Notes: generated by a model not told the origin, from the sequence alone. DNA of 64,000 nucleotides from Georgenia sp. M64 (GCF_038049925.1 NZ_CP145809.1:434001-498000), one strand, 5' to 3'; shown: positions 52,285 through 63,433, counted from the first letter of the stretch. A program made the numbers and translations.

Positions 52285-52923
52285 GTGCACCCCGACCCCG
52301 CCGACCGCGAGGTGGGTGTCGGCCCGTGGCCCGGCGGGCCCGACGCCTGGCCGTCCGACCCCCGGCTCGACCCCGAGCTCCTGGCGGCAGGGGACCGGCG
52401 CAACGTCGTCGACCGCTACCGGTACTGGAGCGTCGAGGCGATCGTGGCGGACGTCGACGCCCGCCGGCACCCGTTGCACGTGGCCATCGAGAACTTCGCC
52501 CACGACATGAACATCGGTTCCGTGGTGCGCACCGCGAACGCGTTCGCCGTCGCGGAGGTGCACGTCGTGGGCCGACGGCGGTGGAACCGCCGCGGGGCCA
52601 TGGTCACCGACCGCTACCTCCACCTGCGCCACCACCCGAGCGTCGCCGACCTCCTCGCCTGGGCCGCCGCGGCGGGCCTGCCGGTCATCGGGATCGACAA
52701 CGTGCCCGGCTCGGTGCCGATCGAGCACCGGCCGCTCCCGCGGGCGTGCGTCCTGCTCCTCGGCCAGGAGTCCGCCGGCCTGAGCGAGGACGCGCTCGAC
52801 GGCTGCGCGGAGGTCCTGCACATCACCCAGTACGGCTCGACGAGATCCATCAACGCCGGCGCCGCGGCCGCCGTCGCCATGCACGCGTGGATGCTGCAGC
52901 ACGCGGGACCCGCCCCGGGCTGA
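52285..52923 (+). CDS. TrmH-family (SpoU) RNA 2'-O-methyltransferase
   Basis: The 212-residue SPOUT protein has the three family motifs: NIGSVVRTANAF near 78, VLLLGQESAGLSEDALDGC, and QYGSTRSINAGAAAAVAMH with the knot. It methylates ribose in tRNA or rRNA. The GTG at 52285 follows CAGGAT by 6 nt, and no GC-rich ribosome site is evident, so the mRNA is probably leaderless. A first 30 residues rich in Pro/Asp are variable. It corresponds to Rv0380c near pyrE. Confidence 0.92.
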   Translation: MHPDPADREVGVGPWPGGPDAWPSDPRLDPELLAAGDRRNVVDRYRYWSVEAIVADVDARRHPLHVAIENFAHDMNIGSVVRTANAFAVAEVHVVGRRRWNRRGAMVTDRYLHLRHHPSVADLLAWAAAAGLPVIGIDNVPGSVPIEHRPLPRACVLLLGQESAGLSEDALDGCAEVLHITQYGSTRSINAGAAAAVAMHAWMLQHAGPAPG

Positions 52924-52930
52924 GCCTCGC

Positions 52931-52962
52931 GACCGGGCGACCGGGCGACCGGGCGACCGGGC
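52931..52962. repeat. 8-bp tandem repeat, 4 copies
   Basis: GACCGGGC repeated just after the methyltransferase stop, with a degenerate fifth copy. Confidence 0.85.
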
Positions 52963-53125
52963 GAACAGGCTCGCTGCGAGGGCCTCGACCGCAGGCCCCG
53001 CCACCCGACTCCGACGGTTGTGACCGCCCTCACCGCGCCCCCGGGCCCCTGCGTCCTAGGCCCGGTACGGGGTGTGGTGGGAGGATGGCTCGCGTACCGA
53101 CGTCGTCGACCACAGGAGAGCAGCC

Positions 53126-54148
53126 GTGCCCATCGCAACCCCCGAGTCCTACGCCGAGATGATCGACCGGGCGAAGGCGGGCAAGTTCGCCTACCCGGCC
53201 ATCAACGTCACCTCGTCCCAGACCGTCACCGCCGCGCTCCGCGGGTACGCGGAGGCCGAGTCCGACGGCATCATCCAGGTCTCCGTCGGCGGCGCCGAGT
53301 ACGCCTCCGGCTCCACCGTGAAGGACCGTGTCGCGGGCTCCCGCGCGCTGGCCGCCTACGCCCGCGAGGTCGCGGCCGGCTACGGCGTCACCGTGGCCAT
53401 CCACACCGACCACTGCGTCAAGGACAACATCGACTCCTGGGTGCGGCCCCTGCTGCAGCTCGAGGCCGAGGAGGTCGCCGCCGGCAGGCTCCCCACCTTC
53501 CAGTCGCACATGTTCGACGGCTCCACCGTCCCGCTGGACGAGAACCTCGTCATCGCCGAGGAGCTCCTCGAGCTCTCCCAGAAGGCACGCACGATCCTCG
53601 AGATCGAGATCGGCGTCGTCGGCGGCGAGGAGGACGGCCACGAGGCCGCCATCAACGACAAGCTCTACACCACCGTCGAGGACGGCCTCGCCACCGTGCG
53701 GGCGCTGGGCACCGGCGAGCGGGGGCGCTACCTCACCGCGCTGACCTTCGGCAACGTCCACGGGGTCTACAAGCCCGGTGCCGTCAAGCTCCGCCCGGAG
53801 ATCCTCGGCGAGATCCAGGACGCCGTCGGCAAGGAGGTCGGCAAGGACCGTCCGTTCGACCTCGTCTTCCACGGCGGCTCCGGCTCCACCGCCGAGGAGA
53901 TCGCCCTCGCGGTGGACAACGGCGTCATCAAGATGAACGTCGACACCGACACCCAGTACGCCTTCACCCGGCCCGTCGTGGACCACATGTTCAAGAACTA
54001 CGACGGCGTCCTCAAGATCGACGGCGAGGTGGGCAACAAGAAGGCCTACGACCCGCGCGCCTGGGGCAAGATGGCCGAGGCGGGCATGGCCGCCCGCATC
54101 GTCGAGGCCTGCGAGCAGCTCCGCTCCGCCGGCACGAAGATGGCCTGA
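53126..54148 (+). CDS. fba: Class II fructose-bisphosphate aldolase
   Basis: The 340-residue enzyme interconverts fructose 1,6-bisphosphate and the triose phosphates in glycolysis and gluconeogenesis. Zinc ligands are in AIHTDHCVK, GNVHG and HGGSGS; the active-site Asp lies in IHTDHC. The GTG at 53126 has CAGGAGAG 6 bp upstream; 18 in-frame residues upstream are not conserved. A strong hairpin with TTTGT follows. Its role in gluconeogenesis links it to pckG. Confidence 0.96.
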   Translation: MPIATPESYAEMIDRAKAGKFAYPAINVTSSQTVTAALRGYAEAESDGIIQVSVGGAEYASGSTVKDRVAGSRALAAYAREVAAGYGVTVAIHTDHCVKDNIDSWVRPLLQLEAEEVAAGRLPTFQSHMFDGSTVPLDENLVIAEELLELSQKARTILEIEIGVVGGEEDGHEAAINDKLYTTVEDGLATVRALGTGERGRYLTALTFGNVHGVYKPGAVKLRPEILGEIQDAVGKEVGKDRPFDLVFHGGSGSTAEEIALAVDNGVIKMNVDTDTQYAFTRPVVDHMFKNYDGVLKIDGEVGNKKAYDPRAWGKMAEAGMAARIVEACEQLRSAGTKMA

Positions 54149-54161
54149 CAGCACTGACGAC

Positions 54162-54200
54162 GGCGCCCGCCGCGGACCTCGGTCCGGGCGGGCGCCTTTG
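54162..54200 (+). terminator. Rho-independent terminator of fba
   Basis: Stem GGCGCCCGCC/GGCGGGCGCC with further pairing inside the loop, followed by TTTG. It begins 13 bp after the stop codon. Confidence 0.9.
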
Positions 54201-54212
54201 TCTCCGGCTGCG

Positions 54213-54614
54213 TCAGGCGGCGTCGGGCGGCCCGTCCTCCGGGAAGCCGGGGTCGGACTCGAGGACGTCGATGACGTCCCCGATCCGGGTGACCTCCAGG
54301 AGGAACCGGACGACGTCGGGCGGCTGGATCATGGTGATGCGGCCGGGGGTGCGGTGGGCCAGGCGGGCCAGCATGGTCACGCCGGAGGAGTCCATGAAGG
54401 TGACGTGCCGGGCGTCGATCTCGACGGGGAGGCCGGCGCGCTCGGCGTCGGTGACCGCCTCCGTCAGCTCGCTGCTCAGCGCGACGTCGATCTCGCCGGA
54501 GAGGACGAGCCTGGTCCGGGTGGGCGAGACCATGACGTGCACCGAGCCGCTGTCAGTGCCCGCGGGGGGCATCGGGGGCATCTCGCCGCCCGACGGGGGG
54601 GTAACCTCGCGCAC
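54213..54614 (-). CDS. STAS-domain anti-sigma-factor antagonist 1
   Basis: The 133-residue SpoIIAA-like protein has a Pro/Gly-rich lead, then STAS core LVLSGEIDVALSSELTEAV and the phosphorylation site in TFMDSSGVTMLARL (residues 73-86). The serine of DSSG is the site on which a partner-switching kinase acts. It is divergent from the phosphatase-kinase fusion, whose start lies 95 bp away, so they are probably partners. The start is GTG at 54614; ATG codons lie a few residues on. Confidence 0.92.
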   Translation of the reverse strand: MREVTPPSGGEMPPMPPAGTDSGSVHVMVSPTRTRLVLSGEIDVALSSELTEAVTDAERAGLPVEIDARHVTFMDSSGVTMLARLAHRTPGRITMIQPPDVVRFLLEVTRIGDVIDVLESDPGFPEDGPPDAA

Positions 54615-54709
54615 CGCCTGTCCTTTCTCCGTACCGCTAGCTGGATCCCGCCGTGCGTGGCGCCCGATCCCAGTGCATCGTAGGGGACGCTAGACGATCG
54701 GAGACGTTC

Positions 54710-56947
54710 ATGGTCAATCCCGCCGGCGGAGCGCACGCCCGCACCGGCTCCACCGACGCGCGCCCCGGCGCGCCCGGCCCGGACGCCGACCCCGGCACCG
54801 ACGACCTCCTCGACCTCACCCGCCTGCCCACCCCCGAGGGTGACCGCCCGGGCTTCCGGGCCGACGAGTACTGGGCGCTGACGGTCCTCAAGCAGATGCC
54901 GCAGGCGGTGGTGGTGCTGGCCAACCGGCCCGGCGGCCGGATCGAGATCGTGGCGGCCAACCAGGCGGTGACGGTTCTCACCGGCTTCACCCGGGCGCAG
55001 ATGATCACCGGCGCGCACGACCTGCGCGCCGTCGCGGGGGTCAGCCCCGAGAGCGAGCGGTCCATCGCCGAGGTGCTCGCGGCGGGGGAGGCGGCGGCAC
55101 TGACGATGTCCGCCACCCACGCCGACGGGAGCCAGTACTGGGTGGCGCTGGAGCTCGCCCCGATGTCCGCCCACCCCAGCGAGGAGGACCTCTGGGTCGG
55201 CGTCATGCGCGACGTCTCCCTCGAGGTGGAGAACGCCCACCTCGAGCGCGTCCGCCTGGAGATGGAGCGCCGGGCCCGGCTGGGTCTGGCCCTGGTGGCC
55301 CGCGTCTCGGACCTGCTGCAGGAGACGGACGCGTCCGACGTGCTGCGCACCATCGCCGAGCTCCTCACGCGCCAGGTCGTCGCGTGGGCGGGGTTCTTCG
55401 TCCTGGGCCGCACCCTGCAGGAGGTCAACGGCACGAGTCCCGACCCGGCGGCGCCGATCCCGCCGGAGCTCGACACGACGGGCGACCCGGTCCTGGAGCT
55501 CCTCCAGACCCTGCGGATGCGCACCGTCGAGCTCGCCCCCGACACCCCGGCCGAGGAGGGGACCGTCACCGCCCAGCTCCTCGCCCAGGTCGCTCCGCAC
55601 CTGCGCGGCAACGACGACGCCGAGCAGAAGATCCTCGTCCTTCCCGTCCTCGGACGGCGTCGCACGCTGGCGCTCCTGGTGGCCGTGCCCCGGCACGTGC
55701 CGCCCGCGTTCGCCGACAGCGCGGACCTGGAGGAGCCCCCCGCCCTGCGCGACGAGACCGGGACGGTCCTCGAGCTCGTGGCCCGCCGGGTGGGCATGGC
55801 CATGGACAACGTCCAGCTCTACGCCCGCGAGCACCTGCTCGCCGAGACCCTGCAGCGGGCGATGCTGCCGGAGCAGGCCGACGTCGAGGGCCTCGAGGTC
55901 TGGACGTACTACGCCCCCAACGCCGAGCACGCCCAGGTGGGCGGCGACTGGTACGACGTCGTCAACCTCAAGGACGACGTCGTCGCGGTGGTGATCGGCG
56001 ACGTGGTGGGCCACGACGTCGAGGCGGCCGCGGCGATGGGCCAGCTCCGCTCGGTGGTGCGCGCCTACGCGGCCGAGCTCGTCGACCCCGCGACCGTGCT
56101 GGGTCGCGTCGACAGCCTGGTCAACGGCATGCGCATCCCCCGGACCGCCTCGCTCGTCTACGCCACCCTCACGCCGCGGGACGACGAGTGCTGGGACCTC
56201 GCCTACTCACGGGCCGGCCACCTGCCGCCGCTGCGGGTCCGCAGCGGCGAGGTGACCACGCTCGACGGAGCCGGTGGCTCGCTCGTCGGCTTCGGCACGG
56301 GCCAGCGCCAGACGGCGACCGTGACGGTCGAGCCCGGCGACGTGATCGTGCTGTACACCGACGGACTCGTCGAGCGGCGCGACCGGACCATGCGCGAGGG
56401 CCTCGAGGCCCTCGTCGAGCTCTGCCGCAGCGTGCCGAGTATCGACGTGGCCGGCGTGGGGGAGGAGATCCTCCAGCTGGCCGACGCGCCCGAGGACGAC
56501 GTGGCCATGGTCGTCATCCGCGTCCCCGGCGGTCCCGACGGTCAGGTGGACCAGGCCGCCCCGCGCCGCCGCCGCTGGCAGATGCCGGTGGACGCGACGT
56601 CGATCGGGCGCGCCCGCCACGCGGTGCGCCGGGCGTGCGCGACCTGGGGGATCGAGAACGTCGGTGCCGCCGAGCTCGTCGTCTCCGAGCTCATGGCCAA
56701 CGCCGTCATGCACGGCTGGGGCCGGATCGGGCTGCGGCTGCAGGACACCGGCGACGGCCTGCGCATCGAGGTCGAGGACGCCAACCCGGCGCCGCCCATC
56801 ACCCGGGAGCGCCACACCGCCCGGGTGGGCGGGTTCGGCATGCACATCGTCGACCGGCTGGCGGACTGGGGCTGGCGCCCCACGCCGGGCGGGAAGGTCG
56901 TGTGGGCGCGTCTGCGGTCGGAGCCCGCCGCGACCGAGCCCCGCTGA
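54710..56947 (+). CDS. PAS-GAF-PPM phosphatase-HATPase kinase fusion (RsbU/RsbW type)
   Basis: The 745-residue protein combines sensors with both halves of a partner switch. A disordered lead is followed by a PAS domain (about 60-175, with [16 protein letters not shown] at the end), GAF (about 190-375), a PP2C/SpoIIE phosphatase (about 390-600; metal Asp in GGDWYDVV and GDVVGHDV) and a RsbW/SpoIIAB-type ATPase (about 625-740; N-box [23 protein letters not shown]). The phosphatase could remove, and the kinase add, phosphate on STAS partners. Two STAS genes flank it. ATG 54710 was chosen over an upstream ATG at 54653. Confidence 0.94.
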   Translation: MVNPAGGAHARTGSTDARPGAPGPDADPGTDDLLDLTRLPTPEGDRPGFRADEYWALTVLKQMPQAVVVLANRPGGRIEIVAANQAVTVLTGFTRAQMITGAHDLRAVAGVSPESERSIAEVLAAGEAAALTMSATHADGSQYWVALELAPMSAHPSEEDLWVGVMRDVSLEVENAHLERVRLEMERRARLGLALVARVSDLLQETDASDVLRTIAELLTRQVVAWAGFFVLGRTLQEVNGTSPDPAAPIPPELDTTGDPVLELLQTLRMRTVELAPDTPAEEGTVTAQLLAQVAPHLRGNDDAEQKILVLPVLGRRRTLALLVAVPRHVPPAFADSADLEEPPALRDETGTVLELVARRVGMAMDNVQLYAREHLLAETLQRAMLPEQADVEGLEVWTYYAPNAEHAQVGGDWYDVVNLKDDVVAVVIGDVVGHDVEAAAAMGQLRSVVRAYAAELVDPATVLGRVDSLVNGMRIPRTASLVYATLTPRDDECWDLAYSRAGHLPPLRVRSGEVTTLDGAGGSLVGFGTGQRQTATVTVEPGDVIVLYTDGLVERRDRTMREGLEALVELCRSVPSIDVAGVGEEILQLADAPEDDVAMVVIRVPGGPDGQVDQAAPRRRRWQMPVDATSIGRARHAVRRACATWGIENVGAAELVVSELMANAVMHGWGRIGLRLQDTGDGLRIEVEDANPAPPITRERHTARVGGFGMHIVDRLADWGWRPTPGGKVVWARLRSEPAATEPR

Positions 56948-57253
56948 GGCGGGCTGTTCGCGACGGGCGAGGCTGGCCGCTAGGCCGGCGAGGTGGGCTG
57001 CTCCCGGCCGGCAAGGTGGGCTGCTCGGCCGGCGGGCGCACCGGGGCCTGCTGCGGCGGCTGCTCGCCGGGCGCGCGTGCCCGGGTGACCGGGCGGCGCC
57101 CGGCAGGTGGGAAAGCGGCGGTCAAGGAGAGCGCCGGACGCTCGGGGAACCCGCCGGATGCGCCGGGCGCGCGCGGAACGTACAGGACGCGCCTTCGTAC
57201 GCGAGCGCGCGGGAAGATCAGCCGACCTGGCGTGACGCGCCTCGGCGCGCACC
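56948..57253. other. Intergenic gap with direct repeat
   Basis: These 306 bp hold a 21-bp direct repeat (56983-57003 and 57006-57026, one mismatch) and otherwise nothing I recognise. Confidence 0.6.
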
Positions 57254-57610
57254 TCAGGCGTCGATGTGGCGCGAGCTCCCGCGCGGTGCGGCGCTGTCGC
57301 AGAGGTGCTCGTCGTCCATGCGGAACATGTCGAGGGCACCGCAGATCTCCAGGACGAAACGCTCGCGGTCGTGGATGCCACGGAGGACGGTCGCGCCGCC
57401 CCGCTTGGCGGAGGCGTCGGCGAGGGCCATGAGGAAGGCCGCGCCGGTGGAGTCCATGAACGTGACCCGGCACATGTCGATGACGAGGAGCTGGCGCCGG
57501 AGGCCGCTGACACGCGCGGTCACCTCGGGGAACTGGGCGCGCTCGGCGAGGTCCAGATCACCTGCGATCGCCACCGTGGCGGTCGTCGCCGACGCCGAGA
57601 TCTCGATCAT
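57254..57610 (-). CDS. STAS-domain anti-sigma-factor antagonist 2
   Basis: The 118-residue protein has the STAS core [18 protein letters not shown] and the site [15 protein letters not shown], with Ser54-Thr55 in place of the usual Ser-Ser. It is longer in its second half than the first STAS protein and carries two cysteines there. Start at ATG 57610 with AGAGGAA upstream; the extension to 57727 is not conserved. It may be a second client of the phosphatase-kinase fusion. Confidence 0.9.
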   Translation of the reverse strand: MIEISASATTATVAIAGDLDLAERAQFPEVTARVSGLRRQLLVIDMCRVTFMDSTGAAFLMALADASAKRGGATVLRGIHDRERFVLEICGALDMFRMDDEHLCDSAAPRGSSRHIDA

Positions 57611-57857
57611 GCCCGTGCTTCCTCTCCGTGCCACCGTGGTCGCGCCCACGCACCCGGGGGCACTCGGTCGCAGACACGACGCTAACCCGAACCGCGTCGA
57701 GATGCACACCGAGACGCGCTGGTGCACCGTTTCGGAACTGTTCGCGAACCGTGCCCAGGGGCGGCGCCGGGCGAGACGACTCCGCCCGCGCCGTCGCGGG
57801 ACGGTAGCCTCGTCGGGGCGCCGACCGGCGCTCGCGGGCGGGGAGAGGACGAGTCAG

Positions 57858-59144
57858 ATGCCAGCCGTGGTGGTCGTCGGGGCGCAGTGGGGCGACGAGG
57901 GCAAGGGCAAGGCGACCGACCAGCTCGGCTCGCGCGTGGACTACGTCGTCAAGTACAACGGGGGCAACAACGCCGGCCACACGGTCGTCGTCGGCGACGA
58001 GAAGTACGCCCTCCACCTCCTCCCCTCGGGCATCCTGAGCCCCGGCTGCACGCCGGTGATCGGCAACGGCGTGGTGGTGGACCTGGAGGTGCTCTTCCAG
58101 GAGATCGAGGGTCTGGGCGCGCGCGGCGTCGACACCTCGCGCCTGCTCGTCTCGGCCGACGCGCACATCATCCCCTCGTACAACCGCACCCTCGACAAGG
58201 TCTCGGAGCGCTTCCTCGGCAAGCGTCAGATCGGCACCACCGGTCGGGGGATCGGGCCGACCTACGCGGACAAGATGAGCCGGGTGGGCCTGCGCATCCA
58301 GGACCTCTTCGACGCCTCGATCCTGCGGCAGAAGGTCGAGGGCGCCCTGGCGCAGAAGAACCAGCTGCTCGTCAAGGTCTTCAACCGACGCGCGGTCGAC
58401 GTCGACGAGGTCACCGACGAGCTCCTCGCCTACGCCGAGCGGGTGCGCCCGATGGTCGCCGACACCTCCCTGGTCCTCAACGACGCCCTCGACGCCGGCC
58501 GGACGGTCGTCTTCGAGGCCGGCCAGGCCACGATGCTCGACGTCGACTTCGGCACCTACCCCTTCGTGACCTCGTCCTCGGCGACGGCGGGCGGCGCGTG
58601 CACCGGGTCAGGGGTCGGACCCACGCGCATCGACCGTGTGGTGGGCGTGCTCAAGGCGTACACGACCCGGGTCGGCGAGGGCCCCTTCCCCACCGAGCTC
58701 GACGACGACATGGGGGAGTTCCTGCGCAAGACCGGCGGGGAGTACGGCACCACCACCGGGCGGCCGCGGCGCACCGGCTGGTACGACGCCGTCGTCGCGC
58801 GGTACGCCACCCGCGTCAACGGCCTCACCGACCTCGTGATGACCAAGCTCGACGTCCTCACCGGGCTCGAGAAGGTGCCGGTGTGCGTGGCCTACGACGT
58901 CGACGGCGTCCGGCACGACGAGATGCCGGCCGACCAGAGCTCGTTCCACCACGCCCGGCCCGTCTACGAGGAGCTGGACGGGTGGTGGGAGGACATCTCC
59001 CACGTGCGCCGGTTCGAGGACCTGCCCGAGAACGCCCGCCGGTACGTCCTCGCCCTCGAGGAGATGAGCGGCACGCGGGTCTCCTCGATCGGGGTGGGCC
59101 CGGACCGTGAGGCCACGATCGTCCGGCACGACCTGCTCGACTGA
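57858..59144 (+). CDS. purA: Adenylosuccinate synthetase
   Basis: The 428-residue enzyme makes adenylosuccinate from IMP, aspartate and GTP. The P-loop GDEGKGK lies at 12-18, His in NNAGHTVV at about 41, [13 protein letters not shown] near 129, and [18 protein letters not shown] near 220. The Asp-binding loop and C-terminal [14 protein letters not shown] are intact. ATG 57858 has GGAGAGGA upstream and is preceded by TAGCCT further away. Family length is normal. Confidence 0.97.
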   Translation: MPAVVVVGAQWGDEGKGKATDQLGSRVDYVVKYNGGNNAGHTVVVGDEKYALHLLPSGILSPGCTPVIGNGVVVDLEVLFQEIEGLGARGVDTSRLLVSADAHIIPSYNRTLDKVSERFLGKRQIGTTGRGIGPTYADKMSRVGLRIQDLFDASILRQKVEGALAQKNQLLVKVFNRRAVDVDEVTDELLAYAERVRPMVADTSLVLNDALDAGRTVVFEAGQATMLDVDFGTYPFVTSSSATAGGACTGSGVGPTRIDRVVGVLKAYTTRVGEGPFPTELDDDMGEFLRKTGGEYGTTTGRPRRTGWYDAVVARYATRVNGLTDLVMTKLDVLTGLEKVPVCVAYDVDGVRHDEMPADQSSFHHARPVYEELDGWWEDISHVRRFEDLPENARRYVLALEEMSGTRVSSIGVGPDREATIVRHDLLD

Positions 59145-59146
59145 AG

Positions 59147-59186
59147 CCGGTCCGCCGGTCCGCCGGTCCGCCGGTCCGCCGGTCGG
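59147..59186. repeat. 8-bp tandem repeat, 5 copies
   Basis: CCGGTCCG repeated directly after the purA stop; the fifth copy is CCGGTCGG. Confidence 0.88.
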
Positions 59187-59258
59187 GTGGCCCGGCGGTC
59201 GGCCTACCCGCCGGCGCGGGTCACCGGCGGCGTCCGTCCTCCCCACCCGGCGAGGCGC

Positions 59259-60740
59259 TCAGTCCTGCGGCCCACCGCCGGCGTGACGCTCGAGGAAGGC
59301 GTAGACCGCGGCGTCGTCCACCCCGGGGTAGGTGCCCGAGGGCAACGGCGAGAGGACGTGGGCGTGCATCTTCGCGCTCGGCCAGGACTGCTCCCGCCAG
59401 CGCTCGGCCAGGGCGGGGTCGGGCCGGCGGCAGCAGGACTCGTCGGGGCACGACGACGCCGCTCGCCGCGTCGTCTCGCGGCCCCTGAACCACTTCGCGT
59501 GGGCGAACGGCACCCCCAGCGTGATGGAGAACTCCGCGTCGGTCCCCGTCCCGGTCTGGGTGCTGCACCAGTAGGTCCCGGCCGGGGTGTCGGTGTACTG
59601 GACGAACTCGTTGGTGCGTGAGCGCCGCTCGAACGCCGCCCGGGCCGCCCACCGCCGGCACAGGGGCTGGCCCTCGATGGTGCCGGTGGCGTCGGTCGGC
59701 AGCGGCACGCCGTCGTTGGCGTAGCCGCGGTGGAGCGAGCCGTCGTCATTGGCCCGGATGAAGTGGGTGGGGATGCCCAGGTGCGCCGTCGCGAGGTTGG
59801 TGAAGCGCTGGGCCGCCGAGTGGTGCGTGACCCCGAACGCGTCGCGGAAGTCCTCCATCGACAGGTCCTTCGCGGCCTTCTTCCGCTCGAGGAAGTCCGT
59901 CGCGGCGAAGCGCGGGACGAGGCACGCGGCGGTGAAGTAGGCCAGCTGCTGGCGCTGGCGCAGGAAGTCGCCGTAGTCCGCGGGGTGGGCGAACCGGAAC
60001 AGGCGGTGCGCCATCGCCTGGAGCGCGAGCGAGCGCAGGCCGTACCCACCCGGGATCGAGGCGGGCGGGAGGTAGATGCGCCCGTTCTCCAGGTCGGTGA
60101 CGGTCCGGGTGGAGCGGGGCAGGTCGTCGACGTGGATGATCGTGAACCCGAGCCGGTCGGCCATCTGGGAGACCATGTGGTGGGTGAGCGCGCCACCGCT
60201 GTAGCCCACGGACCGCACGAAGTCCTCGGCCATCTCCTCGATCTCGGGGACGTAGTTGTCCCGGGCCTGCATCTCCAGGCGCAGCTCCGTGTTGATGCGC
60301 CGGGCCTCCTCGGGGGTCGCGATCGACGCCAGGGCGCGGCGCTCGAGCTCGCCGTGGAGCGCCGCGAGCGACTCCAGGGCGTCCATCGGCAGGCGCCGCC
60401 CCGGGCGCACCGGCGCGATGCCGAGGCTCGCGAAGAGGGGGCTGCGCTGGGCCCGCTCGAGGGCGATCTCGAGGGCGGCGCGCCGGTCCGGTGGCGGCTC
60501 GGGCGCGAGGAGGTCGGCGGGGGAGGTGCCCAGGGCGTCGGCCAGGGCCGTGAGGAGGGACAGGCGCGGCTCGCGACGGCCGTTCTCCACGAGGGAGAGC
60601 TGGCTCGTCGTCGACCCGACGGTCGCCGCCAGCCGGCTGAGCGTCAGGCCACGGGCGGTGCGGGCATGGCGGATCCGCCGCCCCAGGACCAGCGGATCGG
60701 CCGGGTTTCTGGGAGCCTGGGAGGAGAGTTCGGAGGGCAC
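59259..60740 (-). CDS. ramB: RamB-like XRE regulator with ImmA/IrrE and DUF2083 domains
   Basis: The 493-residue protein has an XRE helix-turn-helix at about 18-75 ([19 protein letters not shown], then [16 protein letters not shown]), a central helical ImmA/IrrE-like region and a Cys-rich C-terminal domain ([14 protein letters not shown]). RamB regulates acetate and propionate metabolism in corynebacteria and mycobacteria. It is divergent from pckG across 126 bp. The GTG at 60740 was chosen because it sits just before the HTH; longer frames upstream run across pckG. No clear RamB box was found, only scattered AAACTT/TTTTTGC pieces. Confidence 0.87.
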   Translation of the reverse strand: MPSELSSQAPRNPADPLVLGRRIRHARTARGLTLSRLAATVGSTTSQLSLVENGRREPRLSLLTALADALGTSPADLLAPEPPPDRRAALEIALERAQRSPLFASLGIAPVRPGRRLPMDALESLAALHGELERRALASIATPEEARRINTELRLEMQARDNYVPEIEEMAEDFVRSVGYSGGALTHHMVSQMADRLGFTIIHVDDLPRSTRTVTDLENGRIYLPPASIPGGYGLRSLALQAMAHRLFRFAHPADYGDFLRQRQQLAYFTAACLVPRFAATDFLERKKAAKDLSMEDFRDAFGVTHHSAAQRFTNLATAHLGIPTHFIRANDDGSLHRGYANDGVPLPTDATGTIEGQPLCRRWAARAAFERRSRTNEFVQYTDTPAGTYWCSTQTGTGTDAEFSITLGVPFAHAKWFRGRETTRRAASSCPDESCCRRPDPALAERWREQSWPSAKMHAHVLSPLPSGTYPGVDDAAVYAFLERHAGGGPQD

Positions 60741-60866
60741 CGTTTGACGGTACCGAAACTTCTGCTGTTTTTGCGCCACTGTCCGCTTGATGAGGAGCTG
60801 GAAATGGGCCCAGAGTTGAACCAGGCCGCGAGACCGCGCCAGGACACGACCTCGGAGGACAGCAGC

Positions 60867-62708
60867 ATGACCATCACGGACCCGGACGCCCGGACCGCAG
60901 CGCCCATGAGCGGGGCGGAGATCACGGACGAGGCGCTCGCCGCCTGGGTGCGTGAGATCGCCGAGCTCACGCAGCCGGACGCCATCCACGTGTGCGACGG
61001 GTCCCAGGAGGAGTACGACCGCCTGACCGACGAGCTCGTCGAGGCAGGGACGTTCATCCGCCTGGACGAGAGCCGACGGCCCCGCAGCTTCCTCGCGCGC
61101 TCCGAGCCGTCCGACGTCGCGCGGGTCGAGTCGCGCACGTTCATCTGCTCGGAGAAGGAGGTCGACGCCGGCCCCACGAACAACTGGGTCGACCCGGCGC
61201 AGATGCGCGCCGAGCTGGCCGAGGTCTTCGCCGGGTCGATGCGCGGGCGCACGATGTACGTCGTCCCGTTCTCCATGGGCCCCGTGGGTGGTCCGATCTC
61301 CCGTGTCGGCGTCGAGCTGACCGACTCGCCCTACGTCGTCGTCTCCATGCGGATCATGACGCGCATGGGCGCCGAGGCCCTGGCCCAGGTCGAGCGCGGC
61401 GCCGACTGGGTCCCGGCGGTGCACTCGGTCGGCATGCCGCTCGTCGACGACGACGGGCTGCGCCGCGAGGACGTCCCGTGGCCCTGCAACGACACCAAGT
61501 ACATCGTCCACTACCCCGAGACGCGCGAGATCTGGTCCTACGGCTCCGGCTACGGCGGCAACGCGCTCCTGGGCAAGAAGGCCTACGCCCTGCGGATCGC
61601 CTCGGTCCTCGGCCGGGACGAGGGGTGGCTCGCCGAGCACATGCTCGTCCTGAAGATCACGGGGCCCGACGGCCGGGTCTACCACCTCGCCGCGGCGTTC
61701 CCGTCGGCGTGCGGGAAGACCAACCTCGCCATGCTCCAGCCCACCATCCCGGGCTGGAAGGTCGAGACCATCGGCGACGACATCGCGTGGATGCGGCCCG
61801 GCGAGGACGGCCGCCTCTACGCCATCAACCCCGAGGCCGGCTTCTTCGGCGTGGCGCCGGGCACGGGCGAGATGACGAACCCGACGGCGGTGGCGGCGCT
61901 CGGCCACGACGTCATCTTCACCAACGTCGCCCTCACCGACGACGGCGACGTCTGGTGGGAGGGGCTGACCGACGAGGTGCCCGCGCACCTCACCGACTGG
62001 CAGGGGCAGGACTGGACGCCGGACTCGGGCCGGCCGGCCGCCCATCCGAACTCGCGCTTCACCGTGCGCGCCGACCAGGCGCCGTCGATCGCCCCGGAGT
62101 GGGAGGACCTCGGCGGTGTGCCGATCGACGTCATCCTCTTCGGTGGGCGCCGGGCCACCAACGTTCCGCTCGTCGCGGAGTCCTTCGACTGGGAGCACGG
62201 CGTCTTCATCGGGGCGACCGTGTCCTCGGAGCAGACCGCGGCGGCCGAGGGGGCCGTGGGTGCCCTGCGCCGGGACCCCTTCGCCATGCTGCCGTTCTGC
62301 GGGTACAACATGGCCGACTACTGGGGCCACTGGCTGGCGATGGGGGAGCGCCTGGGGAGTCACGCCCCGCGGATCTTCCAGGTCAACTGGTTCCGCAAGG
62401 GGGCGGACGGCTCCTACCTCTGGCCCGGCTTCGGGGACAACGCGCGCGTGCTCGAGTGGGCGCTGCGGCGTGTCAACGGCGAGGTCGACGCCGTCGATGC
62501 CCCCACCGGGCGGCTGCCGCGCCCGGAGGACCTCAACCTCGAGGGCCTGGACCTCACGGACGATCAGCTCGAGGCGCTCTTCGCCGTCGACCGTGCCGGC
62601 TGGCTCGCCGAGGCCGACCTCACCGAGGAGTACTTCGCGCAGTTCGGTGACCGGCTCCCCGCCGAGATGACACGCCAGCTCGACCAGCTGCGCGCGCGAC
62701 TGGCGTGA
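60867..62708 (+). CDS. pckG: Phosphoenolpyruvate carboxykinase (GTP)
   Basis: The 613-residue enzyme converts oxaloacetate and GTP to phosphoenolpyruvate, the first step of gluconeogenesis. The kinase loop is [13 protein letters not shown] with the GTP-type active Cys. [26 protein letters not shown] and [12 protein letters not shown] are typical. Metal and Arg contacts in the N-terminal half are intact. ATG 60867 has CGGAGGA upstream. With acs, scoAB, thiolase and RamB it supports growth on acetate, acetoacetate or fatty acids. Confidence 0.97.
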   Translation: MTITDPDARTAAPMSGAEITDEALAAWVREIAELTQPDAIHVCDGSQEEYDRLTDELVEAGTFIRLDESRRPRSFLARSEPSDVARVESRTFICSEKEVDAGPTNNWVDPAQMRAELAEVFAGSMRGRTMYVVPFSMGPVGGPISRVGVELTDSPYVVVSMRIMTRMGAEALAQVERGADWVPAVHSVGMPLVDDDGLRREDVPWPCNDTKYIVHYPETREIWSYGSGYGGNALLGKKAYALRIASVLGRDEGWLAEHMLVLKITGPDGRVYHLAAAFPSACGKTNLAMLQPTIPGWKVETIGDDIAWMRPGEDGRLYAINPEAGFFGVAPGTGEMTNPTAVAALGHDVIFTNVALTDDGDVWWEGLTDEVPAHLTDWQGQDWTPDSGRPAAHPNSRFTVRADQAPSIAPEWEDLGGVPIDVILFGGRRATNVPLVAESFDWEHGVFIGATVSSEQTAAAEGAVGALRRDPFAMLPFCGYNMADYWGHWLAMGERLGSHAPRIFQVNWFRKGADGSYLWPGFGDNARVLEWALRRVNGEVDAVDAPTGRLPRPEDLNLEGLDLTDDQLEALFAVDRAGWLAEADLTEEYFAQFGDRLPAEMTRQLDQLRARLA

Positions 62709-63129
62709 GCTGACGGCTGCGGGCGTCTGGCGTGAGCTGATCGGTTGCGCGCGTCCGGCTTGAGCTGGCCGGCTGCGCATGCCCCGCTTCAGCTGGCCGC
62801 TGGGTGTGCCCGGCCGGCCTCAGCTCGGCCGCCAGGTCAGGCCGGCCGAGCGGCCGCCGATGTGACGGTGTGGCGGATCGGGGTCGAGTGCGAACCGCCA
62901 CAGCGTTACACCGCCTGGCGCGCCGTCGCCTCGGCGGGCGGTGTGGGCGGCCGGCCGAGAACCGGTGCGCGCTGCTGGGGACCGCCCGGACGAACGGTGC
63001 GCCCTCCCTGGGTCCGGCCGGACAAACGGTGCGCTCGCTGGGGGCCGGCCGGCGGCGGGGCCCAGCCGGTGGTGTCTCGCCCGGTGGTGGGAGCCGGACG
63101 CCGTCGGCCGGCGCCCACCACCGGGGCTC
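62709..63129. other. Intergenic region with degenerate repeats
   Basis: The 421 bp after pckG contain five degenerate copies of a unit of about 25-30 bp around GCTGAGCTG/GCTTGAGCTGGCCGG-like sequence (62709-62840), and three degenerate copies of a unit of about 40 bp around CGGACGAACGGTGCGC (62950-63060). No gene is supported. Confidence 0.65.
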
Positions 63130-63405
63130 TCAGCGTCGGGTCAGCCGCAGGCGCCAGGCCTCGGGCCCCTCCTCGAGGTAGGCCACCTCGAAGGCGCCGG
63201 GCTCGCGCTGCTCGACCTGGGCGAGCAGGGGCAGCGGGTTGTGCGGCGCGATGAGGTCCATGGCTGCTCCCGGCGTGATCGCGGACAGCGCACCGAAGAC
63301 GGTCGCGTGCCGGATGGCGTGCGGAACGGCGCGGACGTCCAGCGCGGGCACGGCGTCGTCGTGCCCGCAGCTGCAGGCGTGGGTCTCGGTGATCTCGAGC
63401 GACAT
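63130..63405 (-). CDS. DUF2249-domain protein
   Basis: The 91-residue protein has an N-terminal CSCGHDD motif that may bind a metal, then the DUF2249 core: [57 protein letters not shown]. The fold resembles TusA/SirA and redox-linked DUF2249 proteins found near nitric-oxide and denitrification genes. ATG 63405 has CAGGAGGA upstream; an ATG nine codons upstream is possible. The promoter region at 63434-63472 is AT-rich compared with its surroundings. Confidence 0.88.
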   Translation of the reverse strand: MSLEITETHACSCGHDDAVPALDVRAVPHAIRHATVFGALSAITPGAAMDLIAPHNPLPLLAQVEQREPGAFEVAYLEEGPEAWRLRLTRR

Positions 63406-63433
63406 GGGGTCCTCCTGGGGTCGGGTTCCCACC

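Noticed and set aside
60741-60866. RamB binding box in the ramB-pckG gap
   Set aside because: Only partial matches to the published AAACTTTGCAAA-like motif were found, too weak to annotate.
59259-62780. Long extension of the RamB-like frame across pckG
   Set aside because: Homology begins at the HTH just after GTG 60740; the rest is antisense to pckG.
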